The notes under the pieces were generated by a model. It did no database searches. It was given only the letters and a program-made list of their open reading frames with translations, and was not told the DNA's origin. A program made the position numbers and the translations under genes. A stretch of 64,000 bases of DNA from positions 174,575 to 238,574 of the forward strand of contig NZ_QEIG01000010.1 in NCBI RefSeq assembly GCF_014324365.1. Direction: 5' to 3'. Within the stretch, counting starts at the first letter, position 1, and each line of letters begins with the position of its first letter. This document shows, piece after piece, positions 48,777 through 56,062 of this stretch. Origin of the DNA: Algoriphagus sp. AK58 (GTDB taxonomy: Bacteria > Bacteroidota > Bacteroidia > Cytophagales > Cyclobacteriaceae).

Positions 48777-49701
48777 TAAATCATGTGTAATTATTCCTTA
48801 TTATAAATCAGGTAATTTGATTTTGGATGTCCTTGATAAAGTCCCATCTGAAATAGATTATGTTTTTATAGTAAACGATTGCAGTCCTGTTCCTCTGCCA
48901 GATATAAATTTTGGCAAATATTCCTTCTCTATTTTTATAATTGAACATGATAAAAATAGAGGGGTGGGTGGGGCCATGAAATCTGGATTTAAAAAAGCAT
49001 TGGAATATGAAGAGATCAAATTTTTCTTTAAAGTCGATTCAGACGACCAAATGGATCTCTCGTATATTCCTCGTATGAAAAAATCCCTGTCTGGTTTCGA
49101 CTTTGTTAAAGGAAACAGACTTTATGATTTTGAAATAATCAAAAGAATGCCATTGGTCAGAAGATTCGGAAATCTTGGTCTTTCATTTATTACAAAATTT
49201 TGTACCGGATATTGGGATGTGCAAGATCCAACCAATGGATTCTTCGGGATAAACAGGAAAACATTAAAAAAGTTAAATCTGGATAATCTTCATGACTCCT
49301 ATTTTTTTGAGACTAGTTTGCTTGGTGAATTATTTTTGAGTGACGCTAGAATTAAATCCATCAAGATGCCCCCAATTTATAAGAATGAAAAAAGCAACAT
49401 GAATGTTTTATTGATTCCTTTTGAATTTGTTCCAAAGCTTTTTAAGATTTTAATGAAAAGAATCTCTTACAAGTATTTTTTATTTGATTTAAATATCGGA
49501 TCTATTTATTTGTCTGGATCTTTAACTTTCTTCCTCTTCGGATTAATCTTTGGTATACATCATTATCAGAAGAATTTGGCTTTAGGTATTACTACACCTC
49601 CGGGTACGGTCATTATTTTTGCCCTTTCCATTCTTGTATCATTTAATCTATTTTTGTCTTGGCTTGATTTCGATACCAAAAATTTTCCCAAAAAGAGATA
49701 A
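48769..49701 (+). CDS. Dpm1/GtrB-like polyprenyl-phosphate sugar synthase (GT2)
   Basis: A 310-residue GT2 enzyme with two C-terminal membrane helices (about 240-262 and 272-295). VIIPYYKSGNLILDVLD, IVNDCSPVP, NRGVGGAMKSGFKKAL and KVDSDDQMDLSYI (about 84-96, the DxD site) match the dolichol/undecaprenyl-phosphate hexose synthase group, and VQDPTNGFFGINRKTLK is the conserved acceptor segment. It would load a sugar onto undecaprenyl phosphate for the GT-C protein encoded just upstream. Confidence 0.85.
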   Translation: MNDKSCVIIPYYKSGNLILDVLDKVPSEIDYVFIVNDCSPVPLPDINFGKYSFSIFIIEHDKNRGVGGAMKSGFKKALEYEEIKFFFKVDSDDQMDLSYIPRMKKSLSGFDFVKGNRLYDFEIIKRMPLVRRFGNLGLSFITKFCTGYWDVQDPTNGFFGINRKTLKKLNLDNLHDSYFFETSLLGELFLSDARIKSIKMPPIYKNEKSNMNVLLIPFEFVPKLFKILMKRISYKYFLFDLNIGSIYLSGSLTFFLFGLIFGIHHYQKNLALGITTPPGTVIIFALSILVSFNLFLSWLDFDTKNFPKKR

Positions 49702-49796
49702 CTTTCTTTTAAAGACCTCTTAATCAGATGCAGTCTCTAAATCGTAATGAATTCTAGGATTTTTCCTTCAACCATGCTTGACTTCTCTTTCTTCAG

Positions 49797-50756
49797 ATGC
49801 TGAATAGTGTAGTATTATTTCTTTGCTTGTCTCTATTTGGCTATCTCTATTTTCAATTCGCCAAAAAATACGGCATTGTCGACCGCCCAAACCACCGCTC
49901 TTCCCACTCGGAAGTAACCGTTAGGGGAGGAGGGATCATTTTTCCCATTGCCGTTCTATTTTGGTGGATGATAAATGGATTTACCAATACCTGGATGGTG
50001 CTTGGTCTGATTCTGATCGCCACCGTCAGTATGCTGGATGACATGTTTACCTTATCTCGTAAACTTCGTTTTGGAATCCAGTTTCTTGCGCTCAGCCTGG
50101 CATTCTATGACCTGGGATTATTCCAGCAAAAATCCGTATGGGCACTTCCCATCCTTTACTTTATTGCCTTGGGCATTATCAATGCCATTAATTTCATGGA
50201 CGGTATTAACGGGATCACAGGTCTCTATTTTCTGGCTTTTTTCGGGTCCCTTCTCGCTGTCAATGTCTATCTGCCGCTTTTTGATTCAAGTTTGATCCAA
50301 TACATCATCCTTTCTCTTTTCGTTTTCCTGATCTTCAACCTGAGAAAAAAGGCGCTTATGTTTGCCGGTGATATCGGTAGTATCTCTTTAGCTTACCTGG
50401 TTATCTATTTTTTGGCAAAATGGTATCTGGAAGTCGGAAATTGGACCATTATTCTTTTTCTGTTGGTTTATGGTGCAGACTCTTTTCTTACACTTGGTCA
50501 ACGATTAATCAGGGGAGAAAATGTCACTCAACCCCATCGCTCGCACTTATACCAGCTTTTGGTGAATCAACTAAAGCAAGATCATGTATTGATTGCTTTG
50601 GTTTTTGCCTTGCTCCAGTTTGGTCTGAATTTTTTCCTGTTCATTTATCCACAGTCCTATCCATCAGATCTTTGGGCTTGGGCAATTCTTTCTCTGACTG
50701 CCCTGATTTACCTTTCGATAAAAATTCCAATTCAAAAAAGGTTTAAACTCATTTGA
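49797..50756 (+). CDS. WecA/MraY-family undecaprenyl-phosphate sugar-1-phosphotransferase
   Basis: A 319-residue enzyme with about ten membrane helices. KYGIVDRPNHRSSHSEVTV (about 23-41) and the glycine run after it, STVSMLDDMFTLSRKLR (about 76-90), NFMDGINGITG (about 130-140) and FAGDIGSISLAYL (about 188-200) are the conserved cytoplasmic loops of WecA/TagO/MraY-type enzymes; HRSHLYQ (about 246-252) is the nucleotide-sugar motif. It should transfer HexNAc-1-phosphate to undecaprenyl phosphate and so start the repeat unit. A terminator 55-85 bases downstream ends the locus. Confidence 0.9.
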   Translation: MLNSVVLFLCLSLFGYLYFQFAKKYGIVDRPNHRSSHSEVTVRGGGIIFPIAVLFWWMINGFTNTWMVLGLILIATVSMLDDMFTLSRKLRFGIQFLALSLAFYDLGLFQQKSVWALPILYFIALGIINAINFMDGINGITGLYFLAFFGSLLAVNVYLPLFDSSLIQYIILSLFVFLIFNLRKKALMFAGDIGSISLAYLVIYFLAKWYLEVGNWTIILFLLVYGADSFLTLGQRLIRGENVTQPHRSHLYQLLVNQLKQDHVLIALVFALLQFGLNFFLFIYPQSYPSDLWAWAILSLTALIYLSIKIPIQKRFKLI

Positions 50757-50810
50757 TATGAGCAAGGCCAAGTGCTCTAACATTCTGTGATAATTTGCCA
50801 GTCACGGACA

Positions 50811-50842
50811 AAAAAAGCCCTCCAGAGTCCGGAGGGCTTTTT
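50811..50842 (+). terminator. Intrinsic terminator at end of polysaccharide locus
   Basis: GCCCTCC (50817-50823) and GGAGGGC (50831-50837) form a 7-bp GC stem with a 7-base loop, extended by A/T pairs and followed by a T-run. It is a strong two-way rho-independent terminator 60 bases after the WecA-like gene. Confidence 0.9.
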
Positions 50843-50904
50843 AGTTTGGCTATTGCCTGATTTAAAACTTAACACAATTCAAATTTGACAGAAAAAAACA
50901 CCCG

Positions 50905-50932
50905 AAAAAATACCCTATATCGGGTATTTTTT
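50905..50932. promoter_or_regulatory. Palindrome with AAAAAATACCC arms (copy 1)
   Basis: AAAAAATACCC (50905-50915) and GGGTATTTTTT (50922-50932) are perfect 11-base inverted repeats with a 6-base spacer. The same arms and spacer length recur at 55878-55905. It could act as a two-way terminator, but a stronger terminator is already present just upstream, and both copies precede new operons, so a protein-binding operator is a good alternative. Confidence 0.6.
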
Positions 50933-51361
50933 TAATGTTTTAAGAATTAAGGACTAAGAAAAATATAATTTTTTAATACTTAAATGTAAAATTTAATTTG
51001 GAAACGATTGTCCATTTTTAAGTTTCTAGGCCGAAGACGAATTAACTGTAAATTTGTGTTTAAGCCATTAAACATCAATTCATTAATTGAATAGGTTCTG
51101 CTTAAGGTTCTTAAAAATGCCACACTTGGATTTTGTCATTTCCGCTTAAAAAAATCTTTTTTGTAGGATTCATCTCAGAAAAAAATAAAGCTTCTCTATG
51201 CTAATAATAAAAAATTTTTTAGAACTACTCGAAAATATCTCTATGGAACAGGACACTAGCCTATCGAGGTATGCGTTGTTTTTATTTACTTTGCACCACC
51301 TTATCGCCCAAGGATCAGGTATTCAACTAGTAATTTAATTTTAAACCAAATCTATCAAAAG

Positions 51362-51832
51362 ATGAAGCAATCCTTGTTCTCTCTTTCATTGAGAAAAACC
51401 ATGTTCGTGGCGCTGATCGCCATGATGGCCATGGGTGCTTGTAAAAGTAAGAAAAAGGCCGCTGCTCCAGCGCCCGCGCCAGCACCAAAAGAAGAAGTTG
51501 TTCAACAGGCTCCTCCACCTCCTCCAGCACGTTCAGCTGAGGAAATCGCAGCAGAACGTCTTGAAAATTATTTCAATTCTGTGACGAATGCAGGAAGCGT
51601 AAATTCAGCCAACCAGACAATTCAAGAAGCTTTGGCCATGTTCTCTAATCAAGAGACTCCGGTTTTAATCGTGATTCATGAGGAAAATGGAATTAAGGAT
51701 TATGATGAACCTACTACCATCAAAAAGTACTTGGAATACCTCAAAGACACGAAGAAAAACATGAACTATATCTCCGACATCCGAATGGATGCCAGCGGTA
51801 AGGTTTCTGAATTGGAGCTTAGAAGAAAATAA
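51362..51832 (+). CDS. Lipoprotein with Ala/Pro-rich linker
   Basis: A 156-residue lipoprotein of unknown role. The signal ends in MGAC with Cys27, followed by a lysine-rich stretch and an Ala/Pro linker to about residue 58, then a small domain (about 58-156) with a helix (AEEIAAERLENYF), PVLIVIHEENG, and TTIKKYLEYLKD. The end pattern (two helices around a strand, then YISDIRMDASGKV) resembles in layout the 191-residue protein encoded next, suggesting a related fold, but I do not recognise a named family. First gene of a four-gene operon of exported proteins; no enzyme motif. Confidence 0.8.
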   Translation: MKQSLFSLSLRKTMFVALIAMMAMGACKSKKKAAAPAPAPAPKEEVVQQAPPPPPARSAEEIAAERLENYFNSVTNAGSVNSANQTIQEALAMFSNQETPVLIVIHEENGIKDYDEPTTIKKYLEYLKDTKKNMNYISDIRMDASGKVSELELRRK

Positions 51833-51856
51833 TCCAAACCTGAAAAACTGAATAAA

Positions 51857-52432
51857 ATGAAAAATAAAGTAATTCTTTTCTTGGGGCTTTTCCTTTCCGC
51901 TTCCTTGGCGGTAATGGCTCAGGACAACATCAGCCCTGCTCGTAAGCAGGCCATCGACTCTCTTGCTTTGGAAAAAGTAAAAGACCTTTCCAAATACATC
52001 GCCATCATCGGTAGCAAAGAGACACAATTCTCCGAAGCTAACCGCGTTATGGATAGAGCTGAAGAGCTATTCGCTCCAGGTGCTGAAATGGGAGTATCTT
52101 CCATCAACACCCAAGAAATCGCTTACTACAAAGTGAGAAGATACTTCGAGCGATTGATGGCTCTCAACTATGACCGGGTAAATATCACTTGGTATGACAT
52201 TCAGTACATCTCCGACCTCGAAAGACAACCTGACGGTCGATATGTAGGGGTCATCACCATTTACCAGAGATTTGAAGGTACTTCTATCGAAACTGGGATG
52301 AACTATAAGGACACCACCAAAAAGGACATCACCATCTACGTAGAGAAAAAGCAGACTCAAATCGCTGGACGTACCATCGAATTCTGGGACGTGATGCTCG
52401 GTGACGTAAGAGTGACTGAAACCTCCGCATGA
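51857..52432 (+). CDS. Secreted protein with GSKET domain
   Basis: A 191-residue exported protein (signal MKNKVILFLGLFLSASLAV, cleaved near AMAQ). The mature domain has KYIAIIGSKETQFSEANRVM (about 47-66), RRYFERLMAL, then ITWYDIQYISDLERQPDGRY and a beta-rich end. The same layout, including G-S-K-E-T and the following helix, is found at the start of the LRR protein at 53255-55708, so both share one domain. I do not know a function. Strong Cys-free, moderately acidic sequence suggests a periplasmic or surface protein. Stop overlaps the next gene start by 4 bases. Confidence 0.8.
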   Translation: MKNKVILFLGLFLSASLAVMAQDNISPARKQAIDSLALEKVKDLSKYIAIIGSKETQFSEANRVMDRAEELFAPGAEMGVSSINTQEIAYYKVRRYFERLMALNYDRVNITWYDIQYISDLERQPDGRYVGVITIYQRFEGTSIETGMNYKDTTKKDITIYVEKKQTQIAGRTIEFWDVMLGDVRVTETSA

Positions 52433-53268
52433 GAAAAAGCTTATTGATTTTTGCGTTTTTTATCGCAATCATCTCTGTTGTCTCGGGGCAAGGCATTGGC
52501 AGCCCCGGGACAATCAAAGATGATGGAAGATTCGCCGCTTCCACCAAACAACTCAATCAATTCTTTAGAAGATTCAACGGCGAAGAATCTGTCGATGGAA
52601 ATACCCGTTTTTATCCAGGCGATTCCCTTTTCCAAAATACCAACCTGAGAAAAGGGTTCCTTACCATACTTTTTGACAATCAAACCTCCTCGATTTCCCC
52701 GGATCTCAAAAACCAGTTTATCCAAAACGTACTCTCACCCATGTATCCCCAATACCTGGTGTTTCATAGGCCGGGATGGTACGCAGAAGTGGATACTGAG
52801 TTTTTCTACAAAGGAAAAAGGGAAAGAGTAACCTTTATCATGAAAATTCAGCCGGAAGGCTTAGGCTACGAGTGGGTTATTGATCAGGTTATTTTCGAAC
52901 CGTTCAAAAACCTGTTCAATAAACCCGTTGGATCAAGCAAGGATTTCCTCCATCCGCTTAGCCATGAACTCGGATTTATGAACCTCAGAAGAGCCTTTCA
53001 GGATTCCAATGCCCCCGAATCATTTACTGCGAGTACCTACAAGCCGGATTATTTGGCAATCTTCTTGTATGAAATGAAGCAAAACAACCTCCGCTTTGAA
53101 ACGGTAAGTGGCGTCAAGTTTCACTTCTTTCAAATCGGGGGTTGGTATTTCGAAGTAAACCAATTTAACAGACCCGGCTTTAACACCGGTTGGTTGATTT
53201 CAAACCTTGTCCGATTAGGGCCGGGTGACAAAGAGACCCTTCTTAAGTATATCTATGATCAGAACTAA
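52429..53268 (+). CDS. Exported protein of unknown function
   Basis: A 279-residue protein with a signal peptide (LLIFAFFIAIISVVSG, cleavage near residue 20) and no membrane segment after it. The mature part has FFRRFNGEE, FYPGDSLFQNTNLRKGFL, two beta-rich parts with FHRPGWYAEVDTEFFYKGK and KFHFFQIGGWYFEVNQF, and IDQVIFEPFKNLF. The two W-Y-(A/F)-E-V strands suggest an internal duplication of a small alpha/beta domain of the NTF2 or SnoaL kind, an inference from strand order. It overlaps the LRR gene by 14 bases and so is co-expressed with it. Confidence 0.75.
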   Translation: MRKSLLIFAFFIAIISVVSGQGIGSPGTIKDDGRFAASTKQLNQFFRRFNGEESVDGNTRFYPGDSLFQNTNLRKGFLTILFDNQTSSISPDLKNQFIQNVLSPMYPQYLVFHRPGWYAEVDTEFFYKGKRERVTFIMKIQPEGLGYEWVIDQVIFEPFKNLFNKPVGSSKDFLHPLSHELGFMNLRRAFQDSNAPESFTASTYKPDYLAIFLYEMKQNNLRFETVSGVKFHFFQIGGWYFEVNQFNRPGFNTGWLISNLVRLGPGDKETLLKYIYDQN

Positions 53269-55708
53269 GCGAATTACGCTTTTGTGCCTGTTTTTTTTTC
53301 TCTCCATTGCTTCTCAGGCACAGACGATAAAAGGTTATTCCAAAGACCAAATCAATGACCTGTCCTCCAAAGTAGAGGATCAGGTGAGGTTTTTGGAATA
53401 CCTGCTCAATACCGTGGGTAGTAAGGAAACTCCCGCCAGAGACAAAGATGTGATCATCCGAGAAAGCTACCTGAAGATATTCCGGGATGCTAAAGTTCAG
53501 GTGGAAGATGACCTTTTGCTTGATCGAAAAGTGGTCACCAACAAAGATGTTACCGCCTACCTGAAAGACATCGAGTTTTTCTACAAAACCGTCGAGTTCA
53601 AATTTAAAATCCGGGAAGTAAAACCCAGCCAAAAGGATAATGGAGAGGTGTTTTTCCTTGCCTCCTTGGATAGGACCATCACCGCAGTGGGGATCAATGG
53701 GGAAAAAATCTCCAACACCAAACCCCGATTCATCGAGGTCAACCTGAATGATAAATCCCAAGAGCTCAAAATAGTCAGCATATACACCACCAAAGTCAGC
53801 AGAGATGAGGAACTCAAAGCGTGGTGGAATTCCCTCGATTACGGCTGGAAATCCTATTTCAAAACCCGTTTTCAATTGGCGGAAACCGACTCGGTAGGGC
53901 TCGATCAATGGTATCGATTTGTCAGCGTGGATTCCCTCAATATCTCCGGAAATAGAAAGATTACCACACTCTCACCCCTCTCGGAATTGCGGGATCTTAA
54001 ATATGTGGATATCAGCAATACCACGATCACAGATCTTGGACCTATTTCCAACGTGACCCTCCTGGAAAGTCTCAGCATTGCCAATACGCCTACCTCCAAC
54101 ATCCAGTTTATCAAATACTCGGACAGGTTGAAATACCTGGATATTTCCAATACCCGAATTGAGAATATCAGCGAGCTGCTCAACCTGAAAAGCCTGATTG
54201 CAGTCAAAGCGGAAAAGACTCCTATCGAAAGTTTTGCAGTCCTCAATGAATTCAAAAACCTGGTCGAGTTGGATCTGACCGAAAGCGGATTCAATAACAT
54301 GGAAAATATTAAGGACCTGGCTAAACTGGAGAAACTCGACCTCAGTCAAAATTACATCCTTAATTTCTCTGTACTATCCGGACTTACTGCCTTGAAAAGC
54401 CTGGACCTCTCCGGAACCAATTTTCAGGATTTGACTCCTATTGCCGGAATGAGCCAGTTGGAACTCTTGGATATCACGGGCACTCAGGTCTCAGACTTGG
54501 GACCTTTGGAAAACTTGACCCTACTGAAGAAGATTTCTGCAGATCAAACCAAACTGACCCCATCGGATGCAAATAATTTCGTGAGAAGACATCCTGAAAT
54601 TCTCCTGATCCATCATGTCAAAGATTTGGAATCTTGGTGGCAAGGCTTGCCTTTGGCATGGAAAGAAGCCTTGAAAAAAGCCAACCCCGCCATCAGGAAC
54701 GATAATCCTGGCATAGAGGTCCTGACACAAACCGTGACGGTGAATTCTCTCAACCTTGATGATGCTGGAGTAGAGTCACTCAACCCGGTGGTAAGATTTG
54801 TCAATCTCGCCTCGCTCAGCTTTTCCGGTAATCCTCTGGTGGCAGACCTGCTACCTCTTAGTGAAGTAAAAACCATCAAGCAGATCCAAGGGAAAAATTC
54901 AGGAGTGAAAGATCTTTCCATCTTGAAAGAAAACGATCTCCTCGAAAGGGTGGATTTGGAAGGTAGCCCCATCCAAAGTATCAAGGACCTCGTCACACTC
55001 CCCAAATTGACCTACCTCAATGTGAATTCCTCCGAAATTCCGGTGGAAGAAGTGCCTGAATTTCTTATCCAAAGGCCTGAAGTGACGATTATTTTCCGTA
55101 CTGCTCAACTTGGTGAATGGTGGAGCTCTTTGGATCCTTCTTGGACAGAAATTTTCAGAAGACAATTTAACCTGCCTGAATCCCCTTCTACGGATCAGCT
55201 GCACCAGCTTACCGGTAGAGCTGAACTTTCATTCGAGAGGGTAGGAGTGAGCGATCTAAGTCCATTGACCACCTTTATCAACCTCCGCAAGCTGTCCGTA
55301 TTTGATGCCCCGGTATCTTCCATCGCACCGGTCAGCAATCTGACCAAGTTGACACACCTGAGATTGTCCCAGATTCCATCGGTCGATTTTCTGTCCGTAT
55401 CAGGCTTAACAGAATTGGTCGAACTGGACCTGTCCAATACAGGGATTGAGGATTTGCTTCCAATCGGTAACCTCAGAAATCTGAAAAAATTGAATCTTTC
55501 TGGGACCAACCTGAAAGCATTGAAAGGTTTGGAATCCCTCAAAGATTTGGAAGAGTTGGATGTGGCAAGTACCAACCTGCGTTCCCTAAAGCCTATCGAA
55601 GGCCTTATTTACCTCAAAAAACTTACCTGCTTCAATACCCGATTGACGAGTAGGGCAGTAGATTCTTTCAAGGCCTCTCATCCCGACTGCGAAGTGAGAT
55701 TTTATTGA
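53255..55708 (+). CDS. Exported leucine-rich-repeat protein with triple W-W cap modules
   Basis: An 817-residue protein starting at ATG 53255 (a frame from 53225 is less likely as the signal LLCLFFFLSIASQAQ begins after it). Residues about 25-170 are the GSKET domain shared with the gene at 51857. Then three modules follow, each opening with W-W-x2-L-x3-W (near 189, 460 and 621) and continuing with LRRs of about 22 residues (L-K-x-L-D-I-S-N-T, P-I-S-N-L). Such LRR solenoids bind proteins or sugars. No membrane anchor or T9SS tail is seen at the C-terminus, which ends EVRFY, so it may be periplasmic. Last gene of the operon. Confidence 0.82.
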   Translation: MIRTKRITLLCLFFFLSIASQAQTIKGYSKDQINDLSSKVEDQVRFLEYLLNTVGSKETPARDKDVIIRESYLKIFRDAKVQVEDDLLLDRKVVTNKDVTAYLKDIEFFYKTVEFKFKIREVKPSQKDNGEVFFLASLDRTITAVGINGEKISNTKPRFIEVNLNDKSQELKIVSIYTTKVSRDEELKAWWNSLDYGWKSYFKTRFQLAETDSVGLDQWYRFVSVDSLNISGNRKITTLSPLSELRDLKYVDISNTTITDLGPISNVTLLESLSIANTPTSNIQFIKYSDRLKYLDISNTRIENISELLNLKSLIAVKAEKTPIESFAVLNEFKNLVELDLTESGFNNMENIKDLAKLEKLDLSQNYILNFSVLSGLTALKSLDLSGTNFQDLTPIAGMSQLELLDITGTQVSDLGPLENLTLLKKISADQTKLTPSDANNFVRRHPEILLIHHVKDLESWWQGLPLAWKEALKKANPAIRNDNPGIEVLTQTVTVNSLNLDDAGVESLNPVVRFVNLASLSFSGNPLVADLLPLSEVKTIKQIQGKNSGVKDLSILKENDLLERVDLEGSPIQSIKDLVTLPKLTYLNVNSSEIPVEEVPEFLIQRPEVTIIFRTAQLGEWWSSLDPSWTEIFRRQFNLPESPSTDQLHQLTGRAELSFERVGVSDLSPLTTFINLRKLSVFDAPVSSIAPVSNLTKLTHLRLSQIPSVDFLSVSGLTELVELDLSNTGIEDLLPIGNLRNLKKLNLSGTNLKALKGLESLKDLEELDVASTNLRSLKPIEGLIYLKKLTCFNTRLTSRAVDSFKASHPDCEVRFY

Positions 55709-55732
55709 TGGGGGCTGACCCTTTAAAAAGAG

Positions 55733-55765
55733 GAAAGGAAGGTGTTGGCCTTCCTTTCTTTTTTA
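55733..55765 (+). terminator. Intrinsic terminator after LRR operon
   Basis: AAAGGAAGG (55734-55742) and CCTTCCTTT (55749-55757) make a 9-bp stem with a 6-base loop, followed by a T-run. It lies 25 bases after the stop codon. Confidence 0.9.
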
Positions 55766-55779
55766 TAGTCAAAAGGGTA

Positions 55780-55833
55780 GAAAAGTGATGAGAAAAATCC
55801 CTTCGTATTTTTTAATGAAAAGTGATGAGAAAA
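55780..55833. repeat. 17-base direct repeat pair
   Basis: GAAAAGTGATGAGAAAA occurs at 55780-55796 and again at 55817-55833, start to start 37 bases. A related GTTAGAAAAGTG lies at 56044-56055, just before the next gene. The function is unknown. Confidence 0.7.
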
Positions 55834-55877
55834 GTTGCTTAATCACCCTGACCAAAATTACCATGGTGGACCTTTCA

Positions 55878-55905
55878 AAAAAATACCCACAACTGGGTAT
55901 TTTTT
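55878..55905. promoter_or_regulatory. Palindrome with AAAAAATACCC arms (copy 2)
   Basis: The arms AAAAAATACCC (55878-55888) and GGGTATTTTTT (55895-55905) are identical to those at 50905-50932, and the 6-base spacer length is the same although its sequence differs. It lies about 160 bases before the GT-C gene string. Confidence 0.6.
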
Positions 55906-56062
55906 GTTTAAAAAGAAAGAAAGTTTTCCACAATTTTGGATTTAACAGAGTTGAAATTTGATTCTTTTAATTTTTTATAAATAAAATTTATTAAAATCAT
56001 TCGTAAAAAATTTCTTTTTTCTCCTCCTCCTCAATCCCAAGGGTTAGAAAAGTGTCGGTGGT

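Larger units (their letters stand above)
50757..51361. other. 605-base intergenic region
   Basis: It holds the terminator (50811-50842), the palindrome (50905-50932) and then about 420 AT-rich bases without a supportable gene on either strand. Candidate -7 boxes are TAAATTTG at 51049-51056 and TTACTTTG at 51286-51293; the second lies about 70 bases before the next ATG. Neither has a convincing -33 TTG at the right spacing. Confidence 0.6.
55709..56062. other. 354-base intergenic region
   Basis: It holds the terminator (55733-55765), a 17-base direct repeat (55780-55796 and 55817-55833), the second copy of the AAAAAATACCC palindrome (55878-55905) and then AT-rich DNA. No small gene is supportable. 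The promoter of the following operon must lie here, but no clean -33/-7 pair is visible. Confidence 0.6.

Noticed and set aside
53243..53908. 221-codon open frame on the - strand
   Set aside because: It is opposite the LRR gene N-terminus, where codon bias keeps the reverse frame free of stops; no start context or product.
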